From Aegilops tauschii subsp. strangulata (lineage: Eukaryota; Streptophyta; Magnoliopsida; Poales; Poaceae), in NCBI RefSeq assembly GCF_002575655.3, contig NC_053037.3, positions 49,984,242 to 50,048,241 of the forward strand: a stretch of DNA of 64,000 nt, in the 5' to 3' direction. Under the pieces are notes generated by a model. That model was not told where the DNA came from. It did not search any database and saw only the letters and a list, made by a program, of their open reading frames with translations. The position numbers and the translations under genes were made by a program. Shown here one piece after another: positions 47,001-57,934 of the stretch; within the stretch, counting starts at the first letter, position 1, and each line of letters opens with the position of its first letter.

Positions 47001-48560
47001 ACATTTTAAAAAATGTGTCCATCACTCTTTTAGTTACATGGGCATAATGTGTCGAACTCTTTTTAAATTACAGGAACATTTCCAAGTACAATAAATTGTA
47101 TTAAATGCATCGAACACTTTTCTAATGACACAATCATTTTTAAAAATTTGAAGAAAAAATTTCATAGCAGGAGTATTTTTCTAAATGCATGTTGAAAAAG
47201 TGCATTCTACACTTTAATTACATGAACAATTTTAAAACGTGCCAGAAATTTTTATTAAGAACATTAAAAAAATGACTTTAACACTTTTAAATTACATGAA
47301 CATTTTAAAATACATGAATGTTCTCAAACCAGGGGAAGGTTAGTTAAAATGCGTTGAACACTTGTCTTAACTACATGAACGTTAGTAATATTGTGTCGAA
47401 TACATTTTTAATTACTTGTTTTTCAATTACATTAGCAATGCATTGTACACTTCAATTAACTTATTTCTTTTTAACGTGTCAAACATTTTTTTAATTATAT
47501 AAACATTATTATGTTTGTTTTCATCCTTTTCTGTTTCCCATTCCCTTTTCATTTTCCATGTACTATTTTATGTAAAATAAGTAAATAGTTTTTATGCCCA
47601 AATTGTTTCTCAATAACACGCTGATCTTTTAATGCGTGTTGAATATTTATCAAGGACATTTTTGGAACAAACAATGAAATTTTAAAACCGCTAAAAAAAT
47701 ACATAAATTTTAAGTGTGAGAACATTTTTAAATACATGTCGAACATTTCTAAAATAAAAATAACATGTTGACCATATAAATTCTAGCCGAACATTTGAAT
47801 ATTCTCAATATACTCCAATCTTTTCTGAAACAACTTTTCAAAATGCACTATGGATTGTTTCTAAAATGTGCCAACACATTATTTTACAATTTCATGATTA
47901 TCATGAATATTAGGTGATTTATTTACAAAAAAGTATACAAAATAATAGTAAGGGGAACTGCACAAACCTATAGGAGCTGCACAACCGCTATATATCGCCA
48001 GCAATGAGCGATACAAAGTACATGCATGGGAGGCCCTATTCGAAGCTTATTGTGTTAAGCAGGCGGCCAATCACAAAGGGCACTCTCCGATTGCGACGTC
48101 CCGTGGTCGTTATTTTTTTATCATTTTCTTCTGTTTTTCTAGTTTTGAAATCATGAAAATTATTTATTTTATTTACTAAATCATAAAAAAGGGTCATGGA
48201 TTTGAAAAATGTTTGCGTATTTCTTAAAATGCTCCTGCATTTCAAAAGTTCACGAACTTGAAAACATGTTCCCGGATTCAAATACGGGAATTTTTTTTCA
48301 AACTCATGATCTAAAAAAATGTCATCGATTGATTTTTTTTTAAATATCCACGATTTCAAAAAAGTTTAACGGTTTTAGAAAATGGTTATGATTTGAAAAA
48401 AATCACGAATTTGGAAAATGTTCACAAATAAAAAGAAAAAGAAAAATAAAAAGAAAAGGGAAAAACAAAAACAAAAATAAAAAATAGAAAGAAAATAACA
48501 CGAAAACCCCCAAAATAGAGAGTCTCCCACCTACTTGGGCCGGCCCGATATAGAGCATAG
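44031..48560. repeat. AT-rich repeat landscape with two LINE-like 3' tails
   Basis: Two related tails, at about 45186-45300 and 45960-46115, share GTGCTTGTAGTTGTCGCTAG and the ATGTAA...GTGTTCTT region. The second ends in a short A-rich tail (CTTGCAAAAAAAG). Between them sits an AT-rich unit (45310-45955) whose right border (GGAACTTCCCAAAACCGG) is the inverse of the left border of the array at 27365. From 46.8 to 48.4 kb words such as ACATGAACATTTTAAAA recur in degenerate form. No coding frame is credible. Confidence 0.6.
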
Positions 48561-48699
48561 CGATCACCGATTATGCAAGTGTTCGCTACCCAGCGACTTG
48601 CGCGGTAAATAGGAAGTGCCTACATAGATACCCCTCGAAGCAAACCTAGTGCAAAACAGTTGTTGTTCTCAATGTTACATACTTAATCCCATTGTGAAG

Positions 48700-49280
48700 C
48701 TTGCGATCCCTGTATGGGCCACCTGGTTGGCTAGAAGGAAAGTGAAGGAATCTTCCAAGGCCCTCACACAACACATAGTTCATCGGCCGTTTTTATCACT
48801 GAGCTCAAGATATTAAAAGAACAAAGGTTGATGATCATCGACAAGGGTGTGCCCCCTAGGGGGACAGGAAGGATCAGCCAACCCAGGGCTCCGCCAATGG
48901 GATATGCAAAAACCCATGTGTGACGCGGGTGTCTCAAACTCCAGGGGATCTGTTTGCAGTGTGCTGTGACCAACATGAAATTTTCTTGGGAAGCTTGCCT
49001 TTCATTATTATGGGACTCCACGAAGCCACCACACTTAAAGCAATCGCGTGCCGTGAAGCACTGTATTTGATAGAAGATTTAGGTCTCAAAAGCTTCATAA
49101 TCACTTCAAACAGAAAATAGGTGGTGAACGACATTGCCTAGGGCAGTCGAGGCCGGTATGCTCGGTCATTGTCTAGCTAAAATTATCCTTTCTTTAGATC
49201 GGGGGAGCCATGTGTGGCTTACTCAACCCCATGACCAGTTTGGCAGTTTGTATCTCACAAACTATGGTTCCGATGAATAA
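48700..49280 (+). pseudogene. LINE RNase H-like fragment
   Basis: On the plus strand FAVCCDQHEIFLGSLPFIIM, then EATTLKAIACREALYLIEDL, LKSFIITSNRK and a stop, then VVNDIA follow the pattern of the RNase H-like domain at 26181-26640 (AAVCRDHNGVYLGSL; LEAYACRESMALAED; IVASDCQGVVNDINHG). The catalytic Asp of the second strand (SDCQ) is replaced by SNRK and followed by a stop. The first Asp is not visible because the upstream frame is broken. It is a decayed LINE end, on the opposite strand to the other copy. Confidence 0.65.
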
Positions 49281-49599
49281 AGCATGGCTTTAGCCCTAGT
49301 AGAGAAACATACATTTTTTAAACAAAGTAGAAAAACATACACACCTCGCCCGAAATCACTAATTGAGGAATACTCCTTGCGAAGATCACTCCCACCTCCT
49401 CAGGTTGCAACAAATGGCGCGCTTTTTCCCCTTTTTCGTAGATCCGTTTATTCAAAATATTTTATCTCTTAAACCGTGCGTCCAAATCTTGAATCGTTTT
49501 CATCGTTGGATTCCTAGCGTCGAGATTTTCAAAACTAGATCCCATGTTGATAGGTTTTGACAAACTTTTTTTCACGAAAAAATCGAACGAAAAAACCAA

Positions 49600-50090
49600 A
49601 CCAGGAAGCATGGCTTTTTCCCTTTTCGAAAGAGGCACGGGCGTGCCTCTCGCGGAAGCACAACCGTGCCTCTCGTGCGAGCAAAACCATGGTTTCGCGA
49701 AAAAAAGAGAAAACACGTTTTTTTTTTCTGTTTCCGAGAGGCACGACCATGCCTCTCACGCGAGCAAAGTCGTGCCTCTTGCGGAAGAAAAAAAAATAGA
49801 AAGACGCGTTTTTTCCGTTTCCGAGAGGCACGGCGGTGCCTCTCACGCGAGCAAAACTGTGCCTCTCGCGGAAGAAAAATAATTAGAAAATGCGTTTTTT
49901 GTTCCCGAGAGGCACTGCCGTGCCCCTCACGAAAGCACAACCGTGCCTCTCGCGGAAGGAAAAAAAATAGAAAACACATTTTTCCTGTTTCTGGGAGGCA
50001 TGGCCGTGCCTCTCGCGAAAGCAAAACCGTACCTCTCGCGGAAGCAAAACCGTGCCTCTTGTGAAAAAAAAGAAAACGTATTTGTCTCGC
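49600..50090. repeat. Imperfect tandem repeat based on GTGCCTCTCGCGGAAGC
   Basis: At least ten copies of CGTGCCTCTCGCG-like words alternate with GAGAGGCACG and with GAAGCAAAACC spacers and poly-A/T runs. Because the unit is partly self-complementary, transcripts would fold into many hairpins. The block ends about 70 bases before a TATA-like word and roughly 600 bases before the ATG of the host gene, so it abuts or forms part of that gene's upstream region. Open frames through it are repetitive. Confidence 0.85.
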
Positions 50091-50155
50091 GCGATTTTTT
50101 TGTCGAAGAGCTAATGAAGACCGGTAGAAAATCAAAAAGTTAAAAAAAAACCCGG

Positions 50156-50163
50156 TTTATAAG
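50156..50163 (+). promoter_or_regulatory. Candidate TATA-like box of the host gene
   Basis: TTTATAAG stands between the repeat block and the GC-rich leader, about 510 bases before the ATG. With two GGCCCAC words further down (50423-50463), the true start site could also lie nearer the ATG; the call is tentative. Confidence 0.3.
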
Positions 50164-50404
50164 CCGAAAACGCGTGCGGAAAATAAAAAAATAAAATTCA
50201 AAAGAAGCGCCCAGAGCGTGATACGTGATGGCGGCTGAGAGCGCGGCAAGTATCGTTGCAAGGATCCTGAAGAAGCGCTCATCAACTAGTTGCTCCCCGC
50301 CACCTCGGAGCAGATCAGCCCAGGGGACGGTTTCCCAGACATCATCGTGGGCCGCAACACTCTACAAACCACTGGACCCGCCGCCAGGCCGACAGCAGAG
50401 CCCA

Positions 50405-50463
50405 GAAAGGAAAAACGTTCGAGGCCCACAGGTTTCTCGAAAGGAAAAACGTTTGAGGCCCAC
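50405..50463 (+). repeat. Duplicated 25-bp promoter/leader unit
   Basis: Two copies of GAAAGGAAAAACGTT(C/T)GAGGCCCAC at 50405-50429 and 50439-50463, period 34, differ at one base. Each carries GGCCCA, the plant site II/UP1-type element bound by TCP factors in growth-related promoters. A regulatory role is inference. Confidence 0.6.
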
Positions 50464-50673
50464 GGAAGAGGCGCAAGCCGACGAACCAACCAACTCACTC
50501 CGTCACTCGCCGTGCCGTTTCGTGTGGTCTCGCTCGCCGTCCCGTCTCGATTCTTCCTCCCCACCCGATCCCCCATCGCCCCCAGCTCAAGCCGCCCCTC
50601 TCCCCTCCCAGCCCCCCGCCGCACGCCACCCCCACCCACCACGCTCCCGCCGCCGGCGAGGCGGCCCCGCCCG

Positions 50674-53600
50674 ATGAACACGTCGCAGTTCATGGACAAG
50701 CAGATCCTCGGCCTCGCCGCCTCCGCCGCCCCGTCCCCCTCCCTCGCGGGCGGCGGGAGCGGGGGCTCGGAGCTCCTCGATCTGATGGGCCCCGACCCCC
50801 AGGAGGAGAGCGAGGACGGCCTGCGCCGCCGCCACCACCACAGCGCCAACGGCACCGCCACCGACGTGCTGCCCAGCTACGACTTCCAGCCCATGCGCAC
50901 CGCCACGGCCGCCCCCGCCGCCGCGCCGCCCTCGTGGGGTTCCCTCGACTCCAACTCCAAGGCCGCCTCGGTCTCCGCCTCCGCCTCGTCCCCATACAAC
51001 CTGAAGGTATCTACTGCTACTCGTTGGATCTCTCGATCTAGCTGCGATTCATGTCCTTGCCTCAAGCAAATTACCTGATTATTCCGTGTTGCAAAGTTCA
51101 CAAAGGCGCCTAGTTCGGAAGATAAATCTAGCAGTAGCTTGTAGGCAATATTGTGAATTGTGATATAGTGATATTGAATTGCTGGGCAATATGCGCCATA
51201 AGTGGATCAGCTGGGTAAAAGAAGGAACTGCATGTTGGATAGGTTCATGATACTGCTAGTTAGGTACTACTACTAAATTTTGGGTATTCTATAGCATGCG
51301 CTGGAAACGTGGCCTTGTTGTTTGGTGGCTATCAAGTTAGCACATACAAATGCTATGCATAATTGAATTTGTCGATTCCTCAAGCCATCTATAAGTTATG
51401 TTTCAATTCCATGAAACGTATCTCAGTGAATTTGTAATACATGGCATCTAATGAGCATGTGATAGCTCATAGATAGGTGCTTATTTGTCAGAAAAATGAT
51501 CAGTGCGACTGAACTCCTGTGGATTTGCACATTAAGTTTTTCTTTGCATGCTGTTAGATGCCAGATTGCGTGGACAGGGGTGCATGGAAGCTTGCTATCC
51601 ATGTGCCAGAGCCATGAGTTCGTCGCGAGATCTTATGGGTTTCACCTCTAGCCTACCCCAACTTGTTTGGGACTAAAGGCTTTGTTGTTATTGTTGTTGT
51701 TGCATGCTGTTAGATGCCAGATTGCCAGTACATCTGTTGTTTGAAATTTATGCCACAAGATCTTGTTTTGTTAGAAGCTACACACAAACTTGTGCTGACA
51801 AATTGCTCTTTAAATTCTTGCATACGACTGATTTAAATGTAACATATCAGATATCATGGCGATACACATTTTCCCCGGTTCTCACATTTACGACTTTATT
51901 TGTACTCTTTTGAATTACTTTGTTAAATTTGTGATTCTTGTTTGATATATTTGTTCCACTGGTTCTGTCGATTCCATGCAATGGACTTCTAATTATTATT
52001 AGTTGCGTTTGATAATAAATACCATCATTTGTCATATATAGCTTACATTTTTTTTTATGATGGAAAGAGTGCTGGTATATTGGAGAACCGTGTGCCGAAG
52101 AATGTTAATCATGAGGAAGACAGGAGTAACTTTGGACTGGTAACTATAGCAGATATTGATCGAACCATGAAGAAGTATTCTGATAACCTGTTGTATGCAC
52201 TAGAAGGTGTAAGCTCAAGGCTTTCACAGCTGGAGAGTAGAACTCACCATCTTGAAAGTTCTGTTGATGAGTTCAAGCTAACAATTGGCAACTATAATGG
52301 TAGCACTGATGGAAAACTGAGGCAACTTGAGAATATGTTGAGGGAGGTATGCTTCATTTGACTCTCCTGCTCCATCCCTCTCTGAAATTTTTATGATTAT
52401 ACGATGGCTATGTTTGTGAAGCAATGCATATTATGTCATATTGGCATTGGTTTACTGAGCAGGAGTGATGTGCTAACTCACCACTGGTCATTTTTGACAA
52501 CTGATTGCCATGCTCTACCGGGATTATGTTGGAAATTATTGTATATACCTTGTTTACGATTTATAATATACAATTACTGTCTTATTTTGAGCTCTGTAGT
52601 GAAGTACTCCTCCCGTCCCATAATATAAGATCGTTTTCAAGCTATGTTAGCTTGAGAAACGATCTTATATTGTGGGATGGAGGGAGTAGTTAACTAGACA
52701 TTTATCTGTTTCGAGGCTTAAACCTATCAGTGATACACATAGATATTTGGTGGATTCTTCTTCTAGATGCATATTCACATTTAGGCTTCTGTAGTTTTTC
52801 CTCCTTCTAAGCTGGTCATTCACGTTGCATGTCATTGTTCCTTCAGATGATGCTACACATAATCACCTTTTTTTTTTGTAATTGCCACTCATGGGGTATT
52901 ATTTTCCCACTAGTATTGTGCTTGCCTAGATTTATGGTTGTCTGATGGTAGAGAGAGCATCACTTAAATGCTTATGAGCAGTACCCTGTTCCTTTGTTGT
53001 TATGCTATTGGGATAACTTACATATAATTTTGTAATACTACATGCAGGTCCAAGCGGGTGTACAGATTATGCGTGACAAGCAGGAAATTGTTGAAACACA
53101 GCTTCATCTTGCAAAGCTCCAGATACCCAAAACTGAGACCCAGTCATCAGAAAATAGTGGGGTTGGACAGGCAGACTCGCGGCACCAGTCAGTTGCTCCG
53201 CAGCAGGCAGGCGTTCCGCCGCAACATCAACCCCAAACTTTTCCTGCCCTTCCTGCTCCTAACGCGCCGCCTCCACCTCCAACACTTCAAAGTCAGCCTC
53301 CAGCACAGTTCCTAGGTCATTCATCGGCTTCCTCTGTACCAGCTTTACCACAGGAACCCTACTACACACCATCTGCCCAGACAACTGAAGCTATTCATCA
53401 GCAGTATCAAGCCCCTCCAGTTCCACAGCCGCAGGCGCCTCCAGCACCACAGCAGCAGTATCAAGCCCCTCCAGTTCCACAGCCACAGGCGCCTCCAGCT
53501 CCACCACAGCAGTATCAAGCCCCTCCAGTTCCACCGGCACATGCACCTCCAGCTCCACCACAGCAGTATCAAGCCCCTCCAGTTCCACAGGCGCAGGCGC

Positions 53601-54247
53601 CTCCAGCTCCACCGCAACAGTATCAAACCCCGTCTCAGTTTTCTCAATATTCACAACAACCTCAGCCTACAAATGTTAACCCTTCAAGTCCACTTGCACC
53701 TCCTGCACCCCAGCAGACAGAGTATGCGCCTTCTCATAGCTATACACCAAATGTTCGCACTCCTTCAGCTTACATGCCGCCGCCAAATGAATCAGCCCCG
53801 CCTTTCTATGGACAGAATCCTAGCATGTATGAACCTCCTGCAGTCAGGCCCAACTCTGGGCCACCGCCATCCTATGGTGCCCCTGGGTATGGGCCACAGG
53901 GAGGAAGTAGCTTTTCTGAATCATATGGTTACACTGGATCTCCTTCTTACCGTGGGAATGCTGGAATGAAGCCCACACCTTTTGCTCCCTCAGGACCATC
54001 CTCTGGTGGTAGCGGCAACAGCTACGGCACCAGGCTCCCCACAGCTCGGATACTACCACAAGCAGAGCCAGTCAGTTCCAGCCCAACCGCTGCATCGGGC
54101 AACAGGGTGGCCCTTGATGATGTGGTAGAGAAGGTTGCGACGATGGGGTTCTCAAGGGAACAGGTGAGGGCAACCGTGCGGAGGCTGACCGAGAATGGGC
54201 AGAACGTCGACCTGAATGTGGTGCTCGACAAGCTGATGAATGGGTGA
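50674..54247 (+). CDS. FLOE-like: FLOE-type DUF1421 protein (coiled coil, QPS-rich prion-like region, UBA-like C-terminus)
   Basis: Three exons: 50674-51006, 52068-52346 and 53048-54247, with GT donors, AG acceptors and phase-0 junctions, giving 603 codons. Exon 1 starts MNTSQFMDKQILGL, a conserved family start, and has LPSYDFQPM before the splice site. Exon 2 and the start of exon 3 (residues about 125-230) form a coiled coil (ADIDRTMKKYSDNLLYALEG, LSQLESRTHHLESSVDEFKL). Residues about 231-555 are Gln/Pro/Ser/Tyr-rich, with a fourfold 18-residue repeat at 322-393. Residues 558-603 (VALDDVVEKVATMGFSREQV onward) are UBA-like. This is the architecture I recall for Arabidopsis FLOE1 (AT4G28300), a prion-like protein that condenses with seed hydration and influences germination. 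The family is clear; that role is transferred by homology. The frame is intact and the introns carry a SINE and a MITE. The upstream frame is open to 50290 but has no ATG, so 50674 is chosen. Confidence 0.88.
51544..51724 (+). mobile_element. Au SINE in intron 1 with 25-bp TSD
   Basis: The body 51569-51699 contains TTTCACCTCTAGCCTACCCC, AACTTGTTTGGGACTAAAGG and a TTGTTGTT tail, the 3' part of the plant Au SINE. A perfect 25-base direct repeat (51544-51568 and 51700-51724, beginning TTGCATGCTGTTAG) flanks it. The element is about 131 bp, so 5'-truncated. Confidence 0.9.
52607..52686. mobile_element. Stowaway MITE in intron 2
   Basis: An 80-bp palindrome starting CTCCTCCCGTCCCATAATAT and ending GGGATGGAGGGAG, flanked by TA (52605-52606, 52687-52688). 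It resembles the one at 12460 in its ends and differs in its centre. Confidence 0.95.
53399..53614 (+). repeat. In-frame 54-bp tandem repeat in the QPS-rich region
   Basis: Four head-to-tail units of exactly 54 bases encode QQYQAPPVPQPQAPPAP(Q/P)-type 18-mers, followed by a partial fifth (QQYQTP). Units differ at few bases, and the variation (QPQ, PAH, QAQ) falls at the same position. Frame is kept by any whole-unit gain or loss. Confidence 0.95.
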
Positions 54248-54501
54248 TAAGTCAAGATGCGGCGACCACGCCGCACTACCATTTGGCACAGTTTGTGTAT
54301 AATATTTAAAATGACACGTCTTGCACGCAAAATATCAGTGTTGGGGCAAGTATCAGGTTTGCTGCCCGCTCTCTCGGTCGCTCTGCTTTCTTCCATCCAC
54401 AGGTGTTGTTAATGAGTGAATATATATAACATAATCTTGTTCTTTCCGTACATGTGATGATGATATACCAAAAACTCAACTATGGTTTCTTTTGTTCTGT
54501 T

Positions 54502-54507
54502 AATAAA
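54502..54507 (+). terminator. Candidate polyadenylation signal AATAAA
   Basis: AATAAA lies 255 bases after the stop codon in a U-rich context. Plant signals are loose, so an earlier site cannot be excluded. Confidence 0.4.
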
Positions 54508-55003
54508 AAAGACATTTAGTGTGTTTCGTAAGCTACTTTATGTGTGGATCTAGCACATACCAAAACTCAAATATGGTATAGAAACACCAATATCTGCACT
54601 CCCATTATTCAATCTGAAGGAATATATTCCCAATCACTTTTCTGCACTTTCTTCATTGATACAGTGATAGGTAAGCATGTTCAGGCCCTTTCCTATGTAG
54701 AATGTGGCATTCAAAATCATCACTGTTGTGGCTTGAATGACTTTTTTGATAATATATACTGTAGAGTACGGGGTCTGAATTTGGATTTGAAGTTCCCTCG
54801 AAATTTACAATTCTGTAGGTAGATTTCGTGATCCCCTTCGGACATTGCTACGCAGAGTTCGATCTCTGTGTCTGTGTGGACCTAGAAGAAGCTGGGTTTA
54901 CGGCATGGACATGTCAGGGCATCCTATTAAGTGAAGATGGACAAAAGACTAGAAATCCAAATGCTCTTCATGTTTGTTGGCTGAAAGCTTGAAACACCTT
55001 ATA
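54508..55003. other. Intergenic stretch after the host gene
   Basis: No gene, terminal repeat or RNA recognised. Confidence 0.5.
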
Positions 55004-57205
55004 AGAGCTTCTACAGCTAGACCCCGCGCATTGCCCCTTAATACTTCCAGGCGTCCGGTCAGGGGCGGGGCACATTTTTGCGACCCAGCCGGATCCCTCA
55101 AACCGGGCCTATATGTCCGGGTTGTTCGGCACCCTCATACCTAGCCCATATATGGGGTGAATATGGGAAGGTCTAGACACGTCCGTCATGTCGGACTGAC
55201 GGTCAGGACCCACGCCAAAACACACAGAAGTCCATCGGTTTGACGGCATTCATCTTGCTGCTCCGGTGCCGGCCAAGGGGACAATATTTAAGCCAACGGT
55301 GAGCCTCAACCCTAGCCGTCCCCATCTCCTCCCTCACCCTTCAGTCTGCACCGCCACCATGACACCGACCGCGCTCTATTCCGCTCCGACCTTGCCGTCT
55401 GCCTGTAGCCATGGTCCGCCAAAAGATTACTTACAACACGATGCTAGGCGGACATCCAAGCGAAGATGGAGGCACAATGTGTCGCTTGCATTGTACCTGG
55501 CTTGCCTCTGGACTCTCCGGAGGAGGGGATGGAGGAGCAGGAGGTGCCGGAGCAAAGATGGAGGAGGTGGAGCCGTGGGACGTGGGACGTGCAGGAGTTT
55601 CGCCCTATTGCCAATGACCATATCCGATGACGAGTAGCTACTTTTCTATTTTTAGCTGTGTCCGTAGATGAATTTTACGTTGCACATAGTAGTATGGATA
55701 CGAGGACCCGGAAATAAGACTATGGTTACAATGTCCGCCACCAGGGAATAGGGATGGCTGGTCACTCCGTACGAATACGTCCGCGGGTGTATAGTGACCT
55801 GAATTTGTGATGTGAGGTTGTAGATGCTTTAAGATTGTAGCCTTAGATGCCTAAATCGACCTTAAACATGTGGGTGGCCCGTTCGGTCACTGTCCGGTCA
55901 TGAAAATGTGACTCAACCGGGCGCCTCAAACGGACCTCAAACGTCCGGTCTATTTGGCATTCCTCGTATCCGGCCCAAATATACGGCAAATATGAGGTTG
56001 CCTGAGCGCGCCCGCTACGTCAGCCCGGTCCATCCCGACCCCACTCCATCCCTACAAATATCCCTAACCCGGAAACCCTAGCTCACTCTGCTCTCGCTCC
56101 GTCTCTTCTTCTTCCCTTCGATTTCTTTGATTTGATCCATCCAACAGCTCCGGCGACCATGTCGAGCGCCGGCAGCCATTCTAACTCCGACATCGGCATT
56201 GGCGTGAAGCTCGCCCTCCGCATTGCCCTCGAGAGGTCCAAGGTGGACATGGGGGCAGTTCCGGATCGGCTCCCTCGCCTCTCCCCTACCGACACAGCAA
56301 GGACGCCGCGCTGGCTCCTTCCGGCCCGCGCGCAGCTCCGCGAGGGCTGCACAGTCCGCGCCTCCCCCATGAGGGCCCTGCCCCCGCCCCGGTTGCTGCT
56401 CCCTCGTGTGGGCAGCGTTGGGTGTTTTTGCCCGCCCAGCCAGCCCGGACGCACACGCCGGAGTCGGAGGCGATCGTCGCTCGCCACGAGCAAGGGAGAG
56501 AGACGCAACGGAGAGCTCTGTCTGCCGCCGCCTCGGGTTACCGGCGGAGCCCGACGAGGACGAGCGGCTCCTCGTGTGGGCCTACCGCCGGTCGCTTACG
56601 AAGGCAGAGATAGACGCTTGGCGACTCCGCCAGAAGAACGCCAAGGCTTTCTGGCTTGCCATCGAGCAATTCGAGTGCGAGGCCAAGGAGAAGGCGATGG
56701 AGGCGGCTCGACCGGCGATGCTCAGCGCCAGCAGGACCGGGTCGTCCAGCGCCTCAAGGGCCTTGTCATTGTCTCCTTCTCCTCCTCGTGGTCATCGGAC
56801 CACGGCTCCTCGTCCGGTGAATCGGAGGATCCTCCACCAGCCGCCGCCGACTACAGCTGCGCCGGCGACCGGAAGGAAAAAGGGCCGGCGCGGAAGTGGT
56901 GAACTTCAATTTAATTTCAAATTTTAGATGTATTTTAAAGTTGTCTGTTGTTTATGTGAACTTTGATGTTCCTTTGAACATCCGTTCGTGATCTTTTGGT
57001 GAACTATCGTGCTATCCTATGTCCGATTCTATGTTTGTCGGCTGATCTACGTAGTTTGATCGACGTTGCATGGTTTAGTATGGATATAGAGATTTGAATA
57101 TGAGATACACGGATATGGTCAATGCAATTTGAGGAGTGCCCGGTTGGCGCGTCTGTGGACGTTCAAGGGATCATATTTGTCCATCACAACTGTAGATGCT
57201 CTTAC
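55004..57205. mobile_element. Two related non-autonomous TIR elements, end to end or nested
   Basis: Ends of the type TAAGAGC(T/A)TCTACAG occur at 55002, inverted near 55828-55838 (GTTGTAGATGCTTTAAG) and inverted at 57190-57205 (CTGTAGATGCTCTTA). Both parts share CG-rich words around GTCCGG and CTCAAAC. Neither codes a transposase. TSDs were not resolved. Confidence 0.5.
56126..56927 (+). pseudogene. Decayed ORF inside a TIR element, function unknown
   Basis: Two overlapping frames seem to share one ancestral protein: MSSAGSHSNSDIGIGVKLAL opens one. The other has DEDERLLVWAYRRSLTKAEI and NAKAFWLAIEQFECEAKEKA. The first frame ends with SCAGDRKEKGPARKW and a stop. The C-terminal text recalls small proteins annotated repeatedly in Triticeae DNA transposons. 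No domain is known to me. At least two frame changes make it a pseudogene. Confidence 0.45.
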
Positions 57206-57934
57206 GGGAGTTTTTCTTAGAAGCCTCGTGGTCAACGGAAACACCGTCGCAAAGGTCTCAAATAAATTTAGGAAAATGTGAACTCTCCAGTTAAATGCTG
57301 AGTTCCGTTAAATATAAATGGACGGTTTACTACGTTCACGCTGGGCTCGGTTACCATGTGGGTCGCATCGCCGTCCTCACTGCGCATGCAGAGCAGGCAC
57401 TACCGAAGCGATGCGATCGAATCCCATACACGATAAACCCAGCGTGCCCTCGATGGCTCTGCCAACTGGACCGCGACACGCACGCCACGACGCGGCGTGG
57501 CCGATCCATGCGGCGCGGGCGGCGCACGCATCGCGCTCAGGCGCCACGCCGGCACGAATGGGACGGACGGCGCTGGCGTCGGCGTCGCCCCGCCTGCTTG
57601 TTCGGCGCGCGCGCCGTGGGATCACGTGCCGTCATGTGCCCGCCATGCCATGCATTAAAAGGCCCCCCCAGCTCAATCGCGTACCGCTGTGGCTGGGGCT
57701 GGCTAGCGCCTAGGTCGTCGTCGCGTCGGCGAGTGGGCGCGGACGGGCCGATGGTCCCGATCGGATGGTGGTGGCGATGGCGATGGCGCATGATCGGGAA
57801 CGCACGCGCGCAGTGAGTGCCGCTGCTCCCCCTGTACCCGTCAACAACTTGGGGACAGAAAGATAGTAGATAGATGGTCCGACTTCCTCCCTTGAATCAT
57901 CGTCTATAATGCACATGCCTGCTTTCCGGTTGTC
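57206..57934. other. GC-rich stretch without a recognised gene
   Basis: Overlapping Arg-rich frames at 57.3-57.8 kb have no recognisable domain and reflect base composition. No terminal repeats found. Confidence 0.5.

Noticed and set aside
49535..50143. Possible CRISPR-like or coding repeat array
   Set aside because: Units are irregular in length and spacing, partly palindromic, and the genome is a plant. Open frames are repetitive in every register.
50290..50673. N-terminal extension of the FLOE-like protein in the same frame
   Set aside because: It has no ATG, and the family-conserved start MNTSQFMDKQ is at 50674.
57295..57816. A 173-codon frame in GC-rich sequence
   Set aside because: Arg/His-rich text with overlapping frames on both strands and no domain or splice context.
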